From Candidatus Solibacter sp. (GTDB lineage: Bacteria; Acidobacteriota; Terriglobia; Bryobacterales; Bryobacteraceae), in NCBI GenBank assembly GCA_013822245.1, contig PNKE01000033.1:1-64000 (forward strand): a DNA stretch of 64,000 nt. Direction: 5' to 3'. Below the pieces are notes generated by a model that did no database searches, was not told the origin of the DNA, and saw nothing but the letters and a program-made list of their open reading frames with translations. Below are positions 54,401-62,695 of the stretch, piece after piece; the stretch's first letter is position 1; the number at the start of each line of letters is the position of its first letter. The translations under genes and the position numbers were made by a program.

Positions 54401-55026
54401 TAGCCGAAGTCGCGGTTGCCGGAGTCCTGGGACGCCGCACCGTCGAGCACCAGCAGTTTCTGGCCGGATTGGCCGCCCATGATGACAGGGCTGCCCGTGC
54501 CCCAGCCGCGGGATTCGTTCTGGTTGAGATCCTGAACGCCTGGCAAAGTGCTGAGCAACATCATGAAGTTGCGGCCCTTGGTGACCGTGTCTTCAATCTG
54601 TGTGGTGTTGATTGCCACGCCCCGGTCGGAGCTGTCCGTTGCCACGCGGGCGGCGGACGCAACCACTTCCACCGAGGTAGCGACATCGCCCACCTCAAGC
54701 CTGATCTCGGAGAGCGCGACTCTTTCCGCCGCGCCCACGTTGATCGCCTTCTGCTCATAGGACTTGAAGCCGGTCTGAGCGACCCGGAGCGTGTAATTGC
54801 CGGGGGGCACGTTCGTGAACGTGAAACTGCCGTTTGAGTCCGTTTCGAACTCGCGGACCTGCTGGGTCAGGTCATTCGTAAGCCGGACCTTGGCCTGGAT
54901 GATCACCGCTCCGGCTTGATCGACAAGCCTCCCGGTGACCTGGCCGGACATCATCTGCGCGCTGGCCACTGGCATCATCAGCATCAGCACCAACGCGAGA
55001 GAGGCGATGTTTCGGATAACTTTCAT
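51424..55026 (-). CDS. TonB-dependent receptor with carboxypeptidase-regulatory-like N-domain
   Basis: 1200-aa outer-membrane receptor. A signal peptide (SLALVLMLMMPVASAQ) precedes GQVTGRLVDQAGAVIIQAKV and SNGSFTFTNVPPGNYTLRV (regulatory-like domain, about 25-110). The plug follows with KGRNFMMLLSTLPGV, VLDGAASQD and MIKSGTNEFHGS. The barrel ends in SMRYAF with a terminal Phe. AAGGAA precedes the ATG. A clear promoter lies at 55120-55148. It is divergent from a third, homologous receptor 690 nt away. Ligand unknown. Confidence 0.9.
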   Translation of the reverse strand: MKVIRNIASLALVLMLMMPVASAQMMSGQVTGRLVDQAGAVIIQAKVRLTNDLTQQVREFETDSNGSFTFTNVPPGNYTLRVAQTGFKSYEQKAINVGAAERVALSEIRLEVGDVATSVEVVASAARVATDSSDRGVAINTTQIEDTVTKGRNFMMLLSTLPGVQDLNQNESRGWGTGSPVIMGGQSGQKLLVLDGAASQDSGNRDFGYIAPSVDAIAEVKVMMANFTAEYGARSGGQMNIMIKSGTNEFHGSGFYFLRNEALNANEFFNNKLGVARPRYKYHNVGGTFGGPLIIPGTSFNKDRNKLFWFFSYDYLNNKNVTNPNRFTMPTAAERAGDYSQTVTTTGVLVPITDPQTGAPFPNNRIPTSRLDPTGVAMMNLFPLPNTTDPTGQRLFNAEFVNPFEQPRHDRILRVDWPVSSKATAYVRLLSDYYNNSGYGQILGALGNGWRQFPHKYHIPSSSAVGSLIYSFKPNLILETMYGITRGHQKNTPIDDNLYSNSLLPLKDASGNTIKLNRLFPASNYLNLRPQINFGLPGGFSAQSSGQGIANAPAYGFDSRWPFDGTDQVQTVSSTLTWVKGSHTLKAGIYRERMARNVSVYSRWNIAGSYFFGSDRASLVDTGYPYSNLVTGAFFGYGEDSIKQVNHARYTQWDWFVQDSWKVMPRLTIDLGMRFQWMGDLHTRNQRLGLFNAASFDKNKAGQPLYPAMVNGQRASINPVSGAVYPFVRQGTFDTASYTGLPFSGVKDYFGHFWKAPPITLGPRVGFAYDVTGNGKMAIRGGFGIFYDRAATVDYIGALGVGRGPLAAPPTFLAPVVLNTTFAGLAGAQAVLSPQDIQGGSEEHKAPATYNWSFGIQRDIGWGMVLDVAYVGNTYKWGFNGAVEDLNAVKPFTTWTPQGGTNQTFRDPTSGSALYSTNLIRSMVGFKGVGQVPMFTNDRQSSYNSLQVQLNRRAGRNITWSANYTWSKTLIYERLQFTDDALTRFETGNRPHAFNANFGYDVHQYTGENRFLRRLTEGWRFMGTGQIFSGAAMGPSCGFQSNPVGYPTGTPTGGVLFRCQMVNATQDALWLPSGAKPSDVGSTADPRLWYPIDPNNFQLPKNFAPFQRGMIGNAPRNLTYGPGAQIWNLALQRTFRIHETHRLELKLETINALNTFNPANPNLTLTRNYNTGVNVNAAFGTITGAQYHNRRAILSMRYAF

Positions 55027-55119
55027 GGTTTCCTTTCGTGAACTCAGGTTCCCACCGAATCCAGGAGGCGAGTTTGGCTTGGGGTACGTGAAGACTCACC
55101 GTTACGAATTCTTCGTGTG

Positions 55120-55148
55120 ACACTATCATAAGATTGTCCGGGATTCAA
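55120..55148 (-). promoter_or_regulatory. Promoter of the second receptor
   Basis: On the reverse strand TTGAAT (55148-55143), a 17-nt spacer and TAGTGT (55125-55120) lie about 95 nt before the ATG at 55026. Immediately downstream is a small inverted repeat, ACGAA-TTC-TTCGT (55104-55116), a possible operator. Confidence 0.5.
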
Positions 55149-55715
55149 CATCTTTGTCGTGTTAGGTAAACTCGCGGAGTAATGTGGCGGCACATCGATC
55201 GTCCCGACCGGCAGTGCGCGTGGCGCCGGGGACCGTAGATCCTCTGCATTTGAGGGTGCGCGTTATTGATCGGCGCTGGCCTATCCACGCTCGCGGAGCT
55301 GAGATATGGTAGCAGCGTGGGAGCAGGATGATCGAAACGGCGAGCAGAGGCGGAAATAGTCAGGTTTGGTTCCGCGTGCCAAAATACGGGTGTTTCGACA
55401 AGGACACCGGCAGCCGGAAGCCAGGCAGTGAAGACCAGCGGGCGCGAACTCTGGGCCGGGCGCCGGGGACAGCCGAGCGCGGCCGCGGTTTTCAAGGGGC
55501 CTGAGGGTTTACAGTAAGGCCGCTTTCCGCGAACGAGAGCTCGCGCTCGCGTTCCGGCACGACAACGTTTTTTTGTTCTATAGGATGGTTTGTGTTATGT
55601 ATTTGATGGAGTTGTTGACATCCATCGATACTATCCTGCGAGCCTCTCTATATTGCCGTTGTTTGTCGAGGCCACTTGTGCTAGGCTGCCGCCACGGTGT
55701 GGAGAGCCGTTGTGA
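55149..55715. other. Spacer between the two divergent receptors
   Basis: About 570 nt with no supported gene. A 58-codon frame starts at 55328 and stops at 55502, behind a weak TATGGT, but has no recognisable content. The right end (about 55565-55660) is notably AT-rich and contains TTGACA at 55617, without a well-spaced -10. It probably holds the promoter of the third receptor. Confidence 0.35.
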
Positions 55716-58700
55716 ATGCATCGATCAAAACGAATTGCATGTGTCCTTCTCGCCTTCGCCGCCATGGTCTGCGGCCAGGGCCTAACGGGTACGATTACGG
55801 GGAGCGTCACCGACCAGTCGGGGGCGGCGATTCCCGGAGCCGAGATCAGCCTGGTGAATGTGGAAACCAGTCAGACGCGGCAAACAAAAACGGACAGCGC
55901 GGGCGACTTCGTCTTCACGCAGATCCTGCCGGGCAGCTTCCGGCTCAGCGTGTCGGCGAAGGGTTTCAAGCGGCTGGAGAAGTCGGGCGTCACGTTGAGC
56001 GCGACTGAACGCCTGGTGTTGGGATCGATGCCGCTTGAGGTCGGCGAACTCACACAGACGGTGGAGGTCCAGGCCGAGGTGGCGCGATTGCAGACACAGT
56101 CCGCCGAACGCAGCGGCCTGATCTCGACCGAGCAGACGCAGAGCATCCCGCTGAAGGGTCGCGACTATCTGGGCTTGCTCAAGATCCTGCCGGGCGTTGT
56201 GGACACGCAGAACCGAAATGCGCCAGGCTGGAACAACCTCAGCAGCGTCAGCATCAACGGCGGGCGCACGGGCACGCTGAACCTGACGCTGGACGGCGTG
56301 TCGTCGCTGGACACGGGTTCGATGACGGGCCCGTACCTGGCGCCGTCAATCGACGCCGTGGCTGAAATCAAAGTGCTGCTGACGAACTACCAGGCAGAGT
56401 ACGGCCGGTCGTCGGGCGGCACCATCAATACGGTGATCAAGAGCGGCACGCGCGAGTTGAAGGGCGGCGCGTATTACTTCCACCGCAACGAGGCTTTCAA
56501 CGCCAACGAGTTCTTCCGCAACCGCGACGGCCTGGGCCGCCCGCGGTACCGGTTCCACTATCCGGGCTATTTCTTCGGCGGGCCGATTCCATTCGGCTCG
56601 TACAATAAGGACCGCGACAAGCTGTTCTTCTTCTGGTCGCAGGAGTTCCTGCCGCGTAACTATCCGACGAACCTCGTGCGCCGCACCTTCCCCACGGCGA
56701 TGGAACGTCAGGGCAATTTCTCCGATTCGAGAGACCAGAACGGCGCACTGATCCCGATCTGGGATCCGTCGAACAACCGGACGCCGTTCCCGGGCAATGT
56801 GATCCCGGCGAACCGGGTGGACAAGAACGGGCAGGCGCTGATGAATCTGCTGCCGCTGCCGAACGCGGTGGACCCGGCGCGCTCGTTCAACGCGCTCATC
56901 CAGTCGACCGTGGATCAGCCCCGGCGCGACTCCATTCTGCGCATCGACTGGAACATCAGCCCGTCAACTCAGTTCTACTGGCGCGGCATCCAGGACTATG
57001 AAGCCTTCAAGGGCAAGTTCGACTTCGTGCTGGCAAGCTCGAGCTGGCCGCAGTTGCCGATCATTTACGACATCCGGTCGGTGGGTTCGGTGGCGACGCT
57101 GATTCACACCTTCAGCCCGACGAAGGTGAACGAGTTCACCTTCGGCGTCAACCGCGCGAAGCAGTTGGTGGGTCCGCTGGAGCCGGAGGTCTTCGACCGC
57201 AATGTCCGGTCGAAGATCGGATTGAACCTGAAGCAGTTCTATCCGGGCGCGAATCCGGACGACCTGATCCCGAACGCCAACTTCGGCGGCGTGCCCAACG
57301 CCGGCGTGCTGAACATCGAGAACCGTTACCCGTTCTTCGGGACCAACAACATCTGGAACTGGAACAACAACTTCTCCTGGCTGAGCAGCGCCCACAACAT
57401 GAAGTTCGGCATCTATGTTGAAAAGACGACGCGCAACGCGCAGCGCGGCTCGGCGTTCAACGGGACGTTTAATTTCAACCGCGATGTGAACAATCCGCTT
57501 GAGACGAACTACGCCTATTCGAACGCCGCCCTGGGCAGCGTTCAGAGCTATACGGAGTCCACCAACCACCCGCACGGCCACGCGCGCTATGTCAACGTCG
57601 AGTGGTACGCGCAGGACACGTGGAAGGTGTCGCGGCGGTTCACGATCGACGCCGGGATGCGGTTCTACTTTATCCAGCCGACGTGGAGCGCGGGCGACCA
57701 ACTGGCCGCCTGGGATCCGGCGATCTATGATCCGAGCAAGCAGCCGCCGCTGATCCGGCCGATCCGCAACGCGCAAAATCAGCGCGTGGGCTTTGATCCG
57801 GTAACGGGCCAGTATCTGCCCGCGGCGGTCATCGGGCAGTTCGCGTCCAGTCCCCTGGCGCCGTTCCAGGGGATGAACATCTTCAATGAGAAGGTCATGA
57901 ACACGCCGGGAATTCAACTGGCGCCACGCCTGGGCTTCGCCTGGGACGTCTTCGGTACCGGCAAAACCGCCATCCGCGGCGGCGCCGGCATCTTCTACGA
58001 CCGATTCAACGACGATCAGATCATCCAACTCCGCGAACAGCCGCCGAACACGATCACCAATACGGCGACCTACGTGACCATGGCCGATCTGCTTTCGAGC
58101 CCGTTCCGCACGTCGCCTCCAGGCACGTTCGCCATCGAGCGCACCTACCAGCCGCCGCGGGTCTACAACTGGAGCTTCGGCTTCCAGCAGGCCATCGGCT
58201 GGGGCACCGTGCTCGACTCCTCCTATGTGGGCAGCGTCGGGCGCAACCTGTTGCACCGCCGCAGCTTCAATGCGCTGCGGTACGGGACCCGTTTTCTGGC
58301 CAGCAGTATCGACCCGACCACGGGAAACACGCCGTTGCCGGATAACTTCCTGCGGCCCAACCCCGGCTACGCCGACATTCAATACATCGAAATGGCTTCG
58401 AATTCGAACTACCACTCGCTCCAGACTCAGATCAACAAGCGGATGTCGAACGGGCTGATGTACGGCGTGTCGTGGACGTGGTCGAAGTCGATGAACTTCG
58501 TCAACGGCAACAACGACGCCATCAATCCGTTCCTCGATTTCCGCATGCGCAACTACGGCAAGGGCAACTTTGACCGCACGCACAACTTCGTATTCAACTA
58601 CGTCTACAACATCCCGAAGCTGAGCAGGGTGTGGGACAATCCCGTGGCCAAGTGGGTGTTCGACAACTGGGATCTCGCCGGCGTCACATCGCTGATCAGC

Positions 58701-59156
58701 GGGGCTCCCTCGGGGGTCGGCTACTCGCTGGTTCAGGCCCAGGATCTGGTCGGCGGCGGCGGCGCGGGCGTGGACAGCCGCATCAACGTGCTGTCGAACC
58801 CGATCCTGCCGAAGAGCGAGCGCACCGAGCTTCGCCACTTCAACACGTCCGTGTTCGCGCCCCCGACGAGGGCCGAACTGGGCATTGGAAACGCGCCCAA
58901 GGACGTCTTCCGCGGACCCGGACAGAACGTCTTCGACGTCTCGTTCTACAAGAACATCCCGTTCGGTAACGAAAGCCGTTACCGCCTGCAGTTGAGGTTC
59001 GAGCTCTACAACTTCTTCAACCACGCTAGCTTCCAGGGTGTGGATACCACGGCCCGGTTCGACGCGGCCGGCAAGCAGGTGAGCGGAACCTTCGGGCAGT
59101 ACACGTCGACGCTGGATGCGCGGCGCGCTGTTCTGGGCGCGAAGTTTTACTTCTAG
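55716..59156 (+). CDS. TonB-dependent receptor with carboxypeptidase-regulatory-like N-domain
   Basis: 1146-aa outer-membrane receptor. A signal peptide (IACVLLAFAAMVCGQ) precedes GTITGSVTDQSGAAIPGAEI and SAGDFVFTQILPGSFRLSV (regulatory-like domain). The plug shows KGRDYLGLLKILPGV, LTLDGVSSLDTGS and VIKSGTRELKGGAYYFHR. The barrel ends in GAKFYF with a terminal Phe. The layout is nearly the same as the divergent neighbour, so the pair may derive from an old duplication. The ATG has only a weak GGAG 11 nt upstream. Confidence 0.9.
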   Translation: MHRSKRIACVLLAFAAMVCGQGLTGTITGSVTDQSGAAIPGAEISLVNVETSQTRQTKTDSAGDFVFTQILPGSFRLSVSAKGFKRLEKSGVTLSATERLVLGSMPLEVGELTQTVEVQAEVARLQTQSAERSGLISTEQTQSIPLKGRDYLGLLKILPGVVDTQNRNAPGWNNLSSVSINGGRTGTLNLTLDGVSSLDTGSMTGPYLAPSIDAVAEIKVLLTNYQAEYGRSSGGTINTVIKSGTRELKGGAYYFHRNEAFNANEFFRNRDGLGRPRYRFHYPGYFFGGPIPFGSYNKDRDKLFFFWSQEFLPRNYPTNLVRRTFPTAMERQGNFSDSRDQNGALIPIWDPSNNRTPFPGNVIPANRVDKNGQALMNLLPLPNAVDPARSFNALIQSTVDQPRRDSILRIDWNISPSTQFYWRGIQDYEAFKGKFDFVLASSSWPQLPIIYDIRSVGSVATLIHTFSPTKVNEFTFGVNRAKQLVGPLEPEVFDRNVRSKIGLNLKQFYPGANPDDLIPNANFGGVPNAGVLNIENRYPFFGTNNIWNWNNNFSWLSSAHNMKFGIYVEKTTRNAQRGSAFNGTFNFNRDVNNPLETNYAYSNAALGSVQSYTESTNHPHGHARYVNVEWYAQDTWKVSRRFTIDAGMRFYFIQPTWSAGDQLAAWDPAIYDPSKQPPLIRPIRNAQNQRVGFDPVTGQYLPAAVIGQFASSPLAPFQGMNIFNEKVMNTPGIQLAPRLGFAWDVFGTGKTAIRGGAGIFYDRFNDDQIIQLREQPPNTITNTATYVTMADLLSSPFRTSPPGTFAIERTYQPPRVYNWSFGFQQAIGWGTVLDSSYVGSVGRNLLHRRSFNALRYGTRFLASSIDPTTGNTPLPDNFLRPNPGYADIQYIEMASNSNYHSLQTQINKRMSNGLMYGVSWTWSKSMNFVNGNNDAINPFLDFRMRNYGKGNFDRTHNFVFNYVYNIPKLSRVWDNPVAKWVFDNWDLAGVTSLISGAPSGVGYSLVQAQDLVGGGGAGVDSRINVLSNPILPKSERTELRHFNTSVFAPPTRAELGIGNAPKDVFRGPGQNVFDVSFYKNIPFGNESRYRLQLRFELYNFFNHASFQGVDTTARFDAAGKQVSGTFGQYTSTLDARRAVLGAKFYF

Positions 59157-59180
59157 CGAGTAAGCCGGCAGACAATTAGC

Positions 59181-59210
59181 AGCGGGCCGGTCACAAGCCG
59201 GCCCGCTTCC
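59181..59210 (+). terminator. Rho-independent terminator of the third receptor
   Basis: A perfect 9-bp stem, GCGGGCCGG (59182-59190) with CCGGCCCGC (59198-59206), and a 7-nt loop is followed by TTCC, 25 nt after the stop codon. Confidence 0.7.
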
Positions 59211-59338
59211 ATCAGCCCGAAGTTCCACCACCCACCGAGCGCTATCTCATTGATTTAACCCCAACTTCCGCTCTTTTTTGAAGTGCGTGTTGAAGAATAA
59301 GGACTTAGCGATTCTTTAGTCACTATTTCACCCGTGCT

Positions 59339-59610
59339 TCAGACCCTGGTCCGGCTTCTCCGCGGACGGATGATTTCCTCCGGGACGGCCAGTTTGCCGT
59401 AGATCTCGCGGTGCGCCGGTTCCGGCGTGGAACTCTTGCGTATCCTCAGTTCCAGACCTCCCCCGGCCGGTAAGACCACCGTCGCCACCTGGCGGGTCTT
59501 CAGCGTTTCCCGCACCGTCGCCCAGGAGGTGTGCACGCCTCGGTCCAGAAGCGTCTTCTCGATCGAGATCAGCCGGTGATAGGCCAGCACGCAAAGAAAC
59601 CACTTCCTTG
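59339..59610 (-). pseudogene. IS1634/IS4-type transposase C-terminal remnant
   Basis: The reverse strand reads KWFLCVLAYHRLISIEKTLL, then HTSWATVRETLKTRQVATVV and LRIRKSSTPEPAHREIYGKL, the last ~90 residues of IS1634-group DDE transposases (AYHLL, HTSW and LRIRK patterns). The rest of the transposase, including its catalytic residues, is missing, and no terminal inverted repeat was found nearby. It is a dead fragment inserted or left between the third receptor and the acetyltransferase. Confidence 0.75.
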
Positions 59611-59726
59611 ACGGGAGCGCCCCAGAAATGCAATCTGTACTAAAATGGGCGCGGTTGTTGGGTTAACAGAGAAGTGAACTCCTCGCCCCAGTCGACGAAT
59701 GACGCTGCTGGCGTCCACTCTGAGTC

Positions 59727-60503
59727 ATGCTTGGATCGCCGTCCGTGCCGCCAATCCAATTGACGAACAAATCAGAAATCCGGCGGCTTCTGAATGCCGA
59801 TCGTGACTGGTCCCTTTTCGCACTGGCCGACTTGGACGATGGGCTTTTCGAACACTGCGACTGGTGGACAGTGCCGGACGCGCTGGTCCTTGTCTTTCGT
59901 GCGATTTCGATTCGGCCCATCTTCGTCCTGGGCGACGTTCGGCCGGTTCGTCAACTCCTTGCCGCGCTGCCGGTCGGATCGGGTTATCTCAACCTGAAGT
60001 CGGATCAACTCGCCGCCGCCGAAGGCATCTTTCGCTATGGGAAGCGTCACGAAATGCGGCGCATGATTCTCGATACTTTCGAGCCCCGAACGGGCGAGAC
60101 CGAGGCCCTTGGCGCTGTCGACTGCGACGAAATCGAACGACTCTACTCGACCGGCGACGGCGGCGGAATCGCCTTCGCTCCGTATCAACTCGAGACGGGC
60201 CTGTTCCGCGGGATCCGTCGCGGCCGCGAATTGGTGGCCGTCGCTGGCGTCCACGTGGCATCGCGGGAGGAAGGTGTTGCGGCACTCGGCAACATCTTCA
60301 CGCGGCCCGATTGCCGCGGCCAGGGTCTGGCTCAGATCGCAACGTCAGCCGTGGCGCTTGCCGTCCGGCGCGCCGGCGTCGAAACGATTGGTCTCAACGT
60401 CGAAACCAGCAACACCGCGGCCATTCACGCCTACGAGCACATAGGATTTCGAACACGGTTCAGCTACTTCGAGGGACCCGCGTCAAGAACCGATGCCGTA
60501 TAG
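59727..60503 (+). CDS. GNAT family N-acetyltransferase
   Basis: 258-aa cytoplasmic acetyltransferase. The acetyl-CoA site is clear in the C-terminal half: LGNIFTRPDCRGQGLAQIA (R/Q-x-x-G-x-G/A loop) and NTAAIHAYEHIGF, the family's last strand and helix. The N-terminal half is a second, degenerate GNAT-like region, as in two-domain members. The substrate is unknown. Start at ATG 59727. It ends 21 nt from a convergent pseudogene. Confidence 0.85.
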   Translation: MLGSPSVPPIQLTNKSEIRRLLNADRDWSLFALADLDDGLFEHCDWWTVPDALVLVFRAISIRPIFVLGDVRPVRQLLAALPVGSGYLNLKSDQLAAAEGIFRYGKRHEMRRMILDTFEPRTGETEALGAVDCDEIERLYSTGDGGGIAFAPYQLETGLFRGIRRGRELVAVAGVHVASREEGVAALGNIFTRPDCRGQGLAQIATSAVALAVRRAGVETIGLNVETSNTAAIHAYEHIGFRTRFSYFEGPASRTDAV

Positions 60504-60524
60504 TCGCCGGCAATCCGGATCACC

Positions 60525-61179
60525 CTACGCCATGAACTGGCGGAGGTAGCGGTGGCTTTGATAAAGGGCGGCCTGGCGGGATTCGAGGGTGGCTTCGTAG
60601 GCGCGGTCCTCGACTTCGACGCAGACGGCGCCCTGGTAGCCGGTGCTCGACAGGATGGACATGAAGCGGCCCCAGTTGATTTCGCCCAGGCCGGGGAGTT
60701 TTGGGGGTGTGGTACTCGTTCGGGTAGGCGAGCAGGCCCACGTCGTCGAGGCGTTCCTGGTCGAGGCGGGCGTCCTTGGCGTGGACGTGGAAGATGCGCG
60801 AGGCGAAGTCGCGCAGGGGCTTGATGTAGTCCATCTTCTGCCAGACCAGGTGCGAGGGGTCGTAGTTGAGGCCGAAGTTGGGGTTTGGGATGTCTTCGAA
60901 CATGCGGCGCCAGACGCGGAAAGGGCCCCGCTCCTGGGTGTCCTCGAAGTAACGGTTCTTCTGGTAGCCCGTATGGACCGCCAGCCACTCGATTCCGAAC
61001 GCGCCGGCCGGGATCCGCAGCCGCACCTTCGCTCCACCCTCCCACCCGCCGGTCGGCCCGATGATCCGGGCCCTGCTCCAGGGCGGCATCAGCCGGTCCA
61101 GGGCGTCCGGGCGCTGATGGAAGGCGAACACCTCCTCCACGGGGGCGGGTATCCGGGAACTGTAGACGAAGCACGGCAT
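60525..61179 (-). pseudogene. Chimera of SRPBCC protein and sugar-phosphate isomerase, with frameshift
   Basis: Residues 1 to ~90 are an SRPBCC/cyclase-type ligand-binding protein start ([37 protein letters not shown]). From about residue 91 the frame continues as the C-terminal half of a xylose-isomerase-like sugar phosphate isomerase/epimerase ([27 protein letters not shown]). Just after NEYHTPK an extra base in a four-A run (TTTT at 60699-60702 on the plus strand) shifts the frame. The correct continuation [13 protein letters not shown] is in the next frame to 60525. Both genes have lost half their domain, so this is probably dead. Confidence 0.75.
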
Positions 61180-61210
61180 GTGCGGCGGTGTATGCTGGAC
61201 GTTTCCTCAG

Positions 61211-62695
61211 ATGGTCCTGCGGCTCACAGGGATGCAGAAGCGTTTCGGCGGCGTCCAAGCCCTGGTGAAGGGCGATCTGGAGGTGTGCGCCGGCGAGGTC
61301 CACCTGCTGCTTGGCGAGAACGGCGCGGGCAAGTCCACTCTCGTGAAGATTGCCGCGGGGATGATCCGTCCCGATGGCGGCGAAATAGTCTGGCAGGGCC
61401 GGCGGGTCTTGTTCCGCAACCCGGCCGAGGCGCAGCGGGCGGGCATCGCGATGGTTCACCAGGAGAGTCTGCTGGCGCAGCACCTGACTGTAGCGGAAAA
61501 CGTCTGGCTGGGCCGTGAACCATCGAACGGCTGGGGCGTGCTGAGGCGGGGCGCGATCGAGTCTGCCACGCGCCGGCTGATCGAGGAGCATGGGTTCCCG
61601 CTGCGGCCGGAGTGGCGGGTGGATCGGCTGGGTCCGGCGGGGCGTCAATTGGTCGAAATCTGCCGTGCGGTAGCGCATCAGGCGAACCTGTTGATTTTCG
61701 ATGAACCGACGTCGGCGCTCTCTGACCGCGAGTCCAGCGAAGTTCTCAGGATTGTGCGGGACTTGAAACTCCGCGGCCTGGCGGTGATCTACATTACCCA
61801 CCGGATGAGCGAACTCCGGGCGGCCGGCGACCGAGCCACGGTGTTGCGCGACGGCTCGACGGTGTTCACCGCCCCCATGAAGGAGGCCGGTGACGACGAG
61901 TTGATCCGCCACATGGCCGGCCGTGAGGCGGAGGGCGTTTTCACGCGGACGCCCCTGCCTCCCGGCAAGGAACTGCTCCGCGTCGAGGGCCTCTCGCGCC
62001 GCGGAGTGCTTGAAGACATCAACCTCAGCGTCAGGGCGGGCGAGATCGTCGGCATCGCCGGACTGATGGGTTCGGGCCGGACCGAACTCTGCCGGGCCTT
62101 GTTTGGCGCCGAGCCGGCCGGCGCCGGCAGGATTCTGGTGGACGGCAGGCCTGTCCAGATCGACACGCCGCGAAAGGCAGTCGAAGCAGGCATCGCACTG
62201 GCGCCGGAGGACCGTCAAAGCCACGGCCTCGCCGCCGGGCGCCCGGTGGGAGAAAACATCACGCTGCCGTCTATCGAGCGGTTCAGTCCGGGCGGCGTGA
62301 TCGACCTGGGGCGGGAACGCGCCGAGACCAATTGGATCGCCGGCCGGCTGCGGCTGAAGGCATCGTCGCTCGACCAGGAAGCGGGCAGGCTCAGCGGCGG
62401 CAACCAGCAGAAGGCCGTGATCGCCAAGTGGGTGATGCGCGGGGCGCGCGTGTTTCTGTTCGACGAACCCTCGCGCGGCATCGACATCGGCGCCAAACGC
62501 GAGGTCTTCGAAATGATGGACGAACTGGCCCGGCAAGGGGCGGCGGTGCTGATGGTCAGTTCGGAGATGCAGGAACTCACCGGCATCGCCGACCGCATCC
62601 TGGTGATGAAGGACGGACGCATCGCCGCCGAACTTCCCCGCCACGCATCCCAGGAACAAATCCTGAGTGCCGCGACGATGGGGGGCGCCGTCTAG
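61211..62695 (+). CDS. Sugar ABC transporter, double ATP-binding protein (RbsA-like)
   Basis: 494-aa cytoplasmic subunit with two ATPase halves, as in ribose/galactose importers. The first Walker A is GENGAGKS at 35-42, with LLIFDEPTSAL and a weak signature. The second half has GLMGSGRTEL in place of a full Walker A, the signature LSGGNQQK and VFLFDEPSRGID. Start at ATG 61211, with TATGCT 14 nt upstream and no ribosome-binding site. The permease gene starts directly after its stop. Confidence 0.93.
   Translation: MVLRLTGMQKRFGGVQALVKGDLEVCAGEVHLLLGENGAGKSTLVKIAAGMIRPDGGEIVWQGRRVLFRNPAEAQRAGIAMVHQESLLAQHLTVAENVWLGREPSNGWGVLRRGAIESATRRLIEEHGFPLRPEWRVDRLGPAGRQLVEICRAVAHQANLLIFDEPTSALSDRESSEVLRIVRDLKLRGLAVIYITHRMSELRAAGDRATVLRDGSTVFTAPMKEAGDDELIRHMAGREAEGVFTRTPLPPGKELLRVEGLSRRGVLEDINLSVRAGEIVGIAGLMGSGRTELCRALFGAEPAGAGRILVDGRPVQIDTPRKAVEAGIALAPEDRQSHGLAAGRPVGENITLPSIERFSPGGVIDLGRERAETNWIAGRLRLKASSLDQEAGRLSGGNQQKAVIAKWVMRGARVFLFDEPSRGIDIGAKREVFEMMDELARQGAAVLMVSSEMQELTGIADRILVMKDGRIAAELPRHASQEQILSAATMGGAV

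Noticed and set aside
56964-59231. A 755-codon open frame on the minus strand
   Set aside because: Antisense to the third TonB-dependent receptor, Val/Asp/Arg-rich and without motifs.
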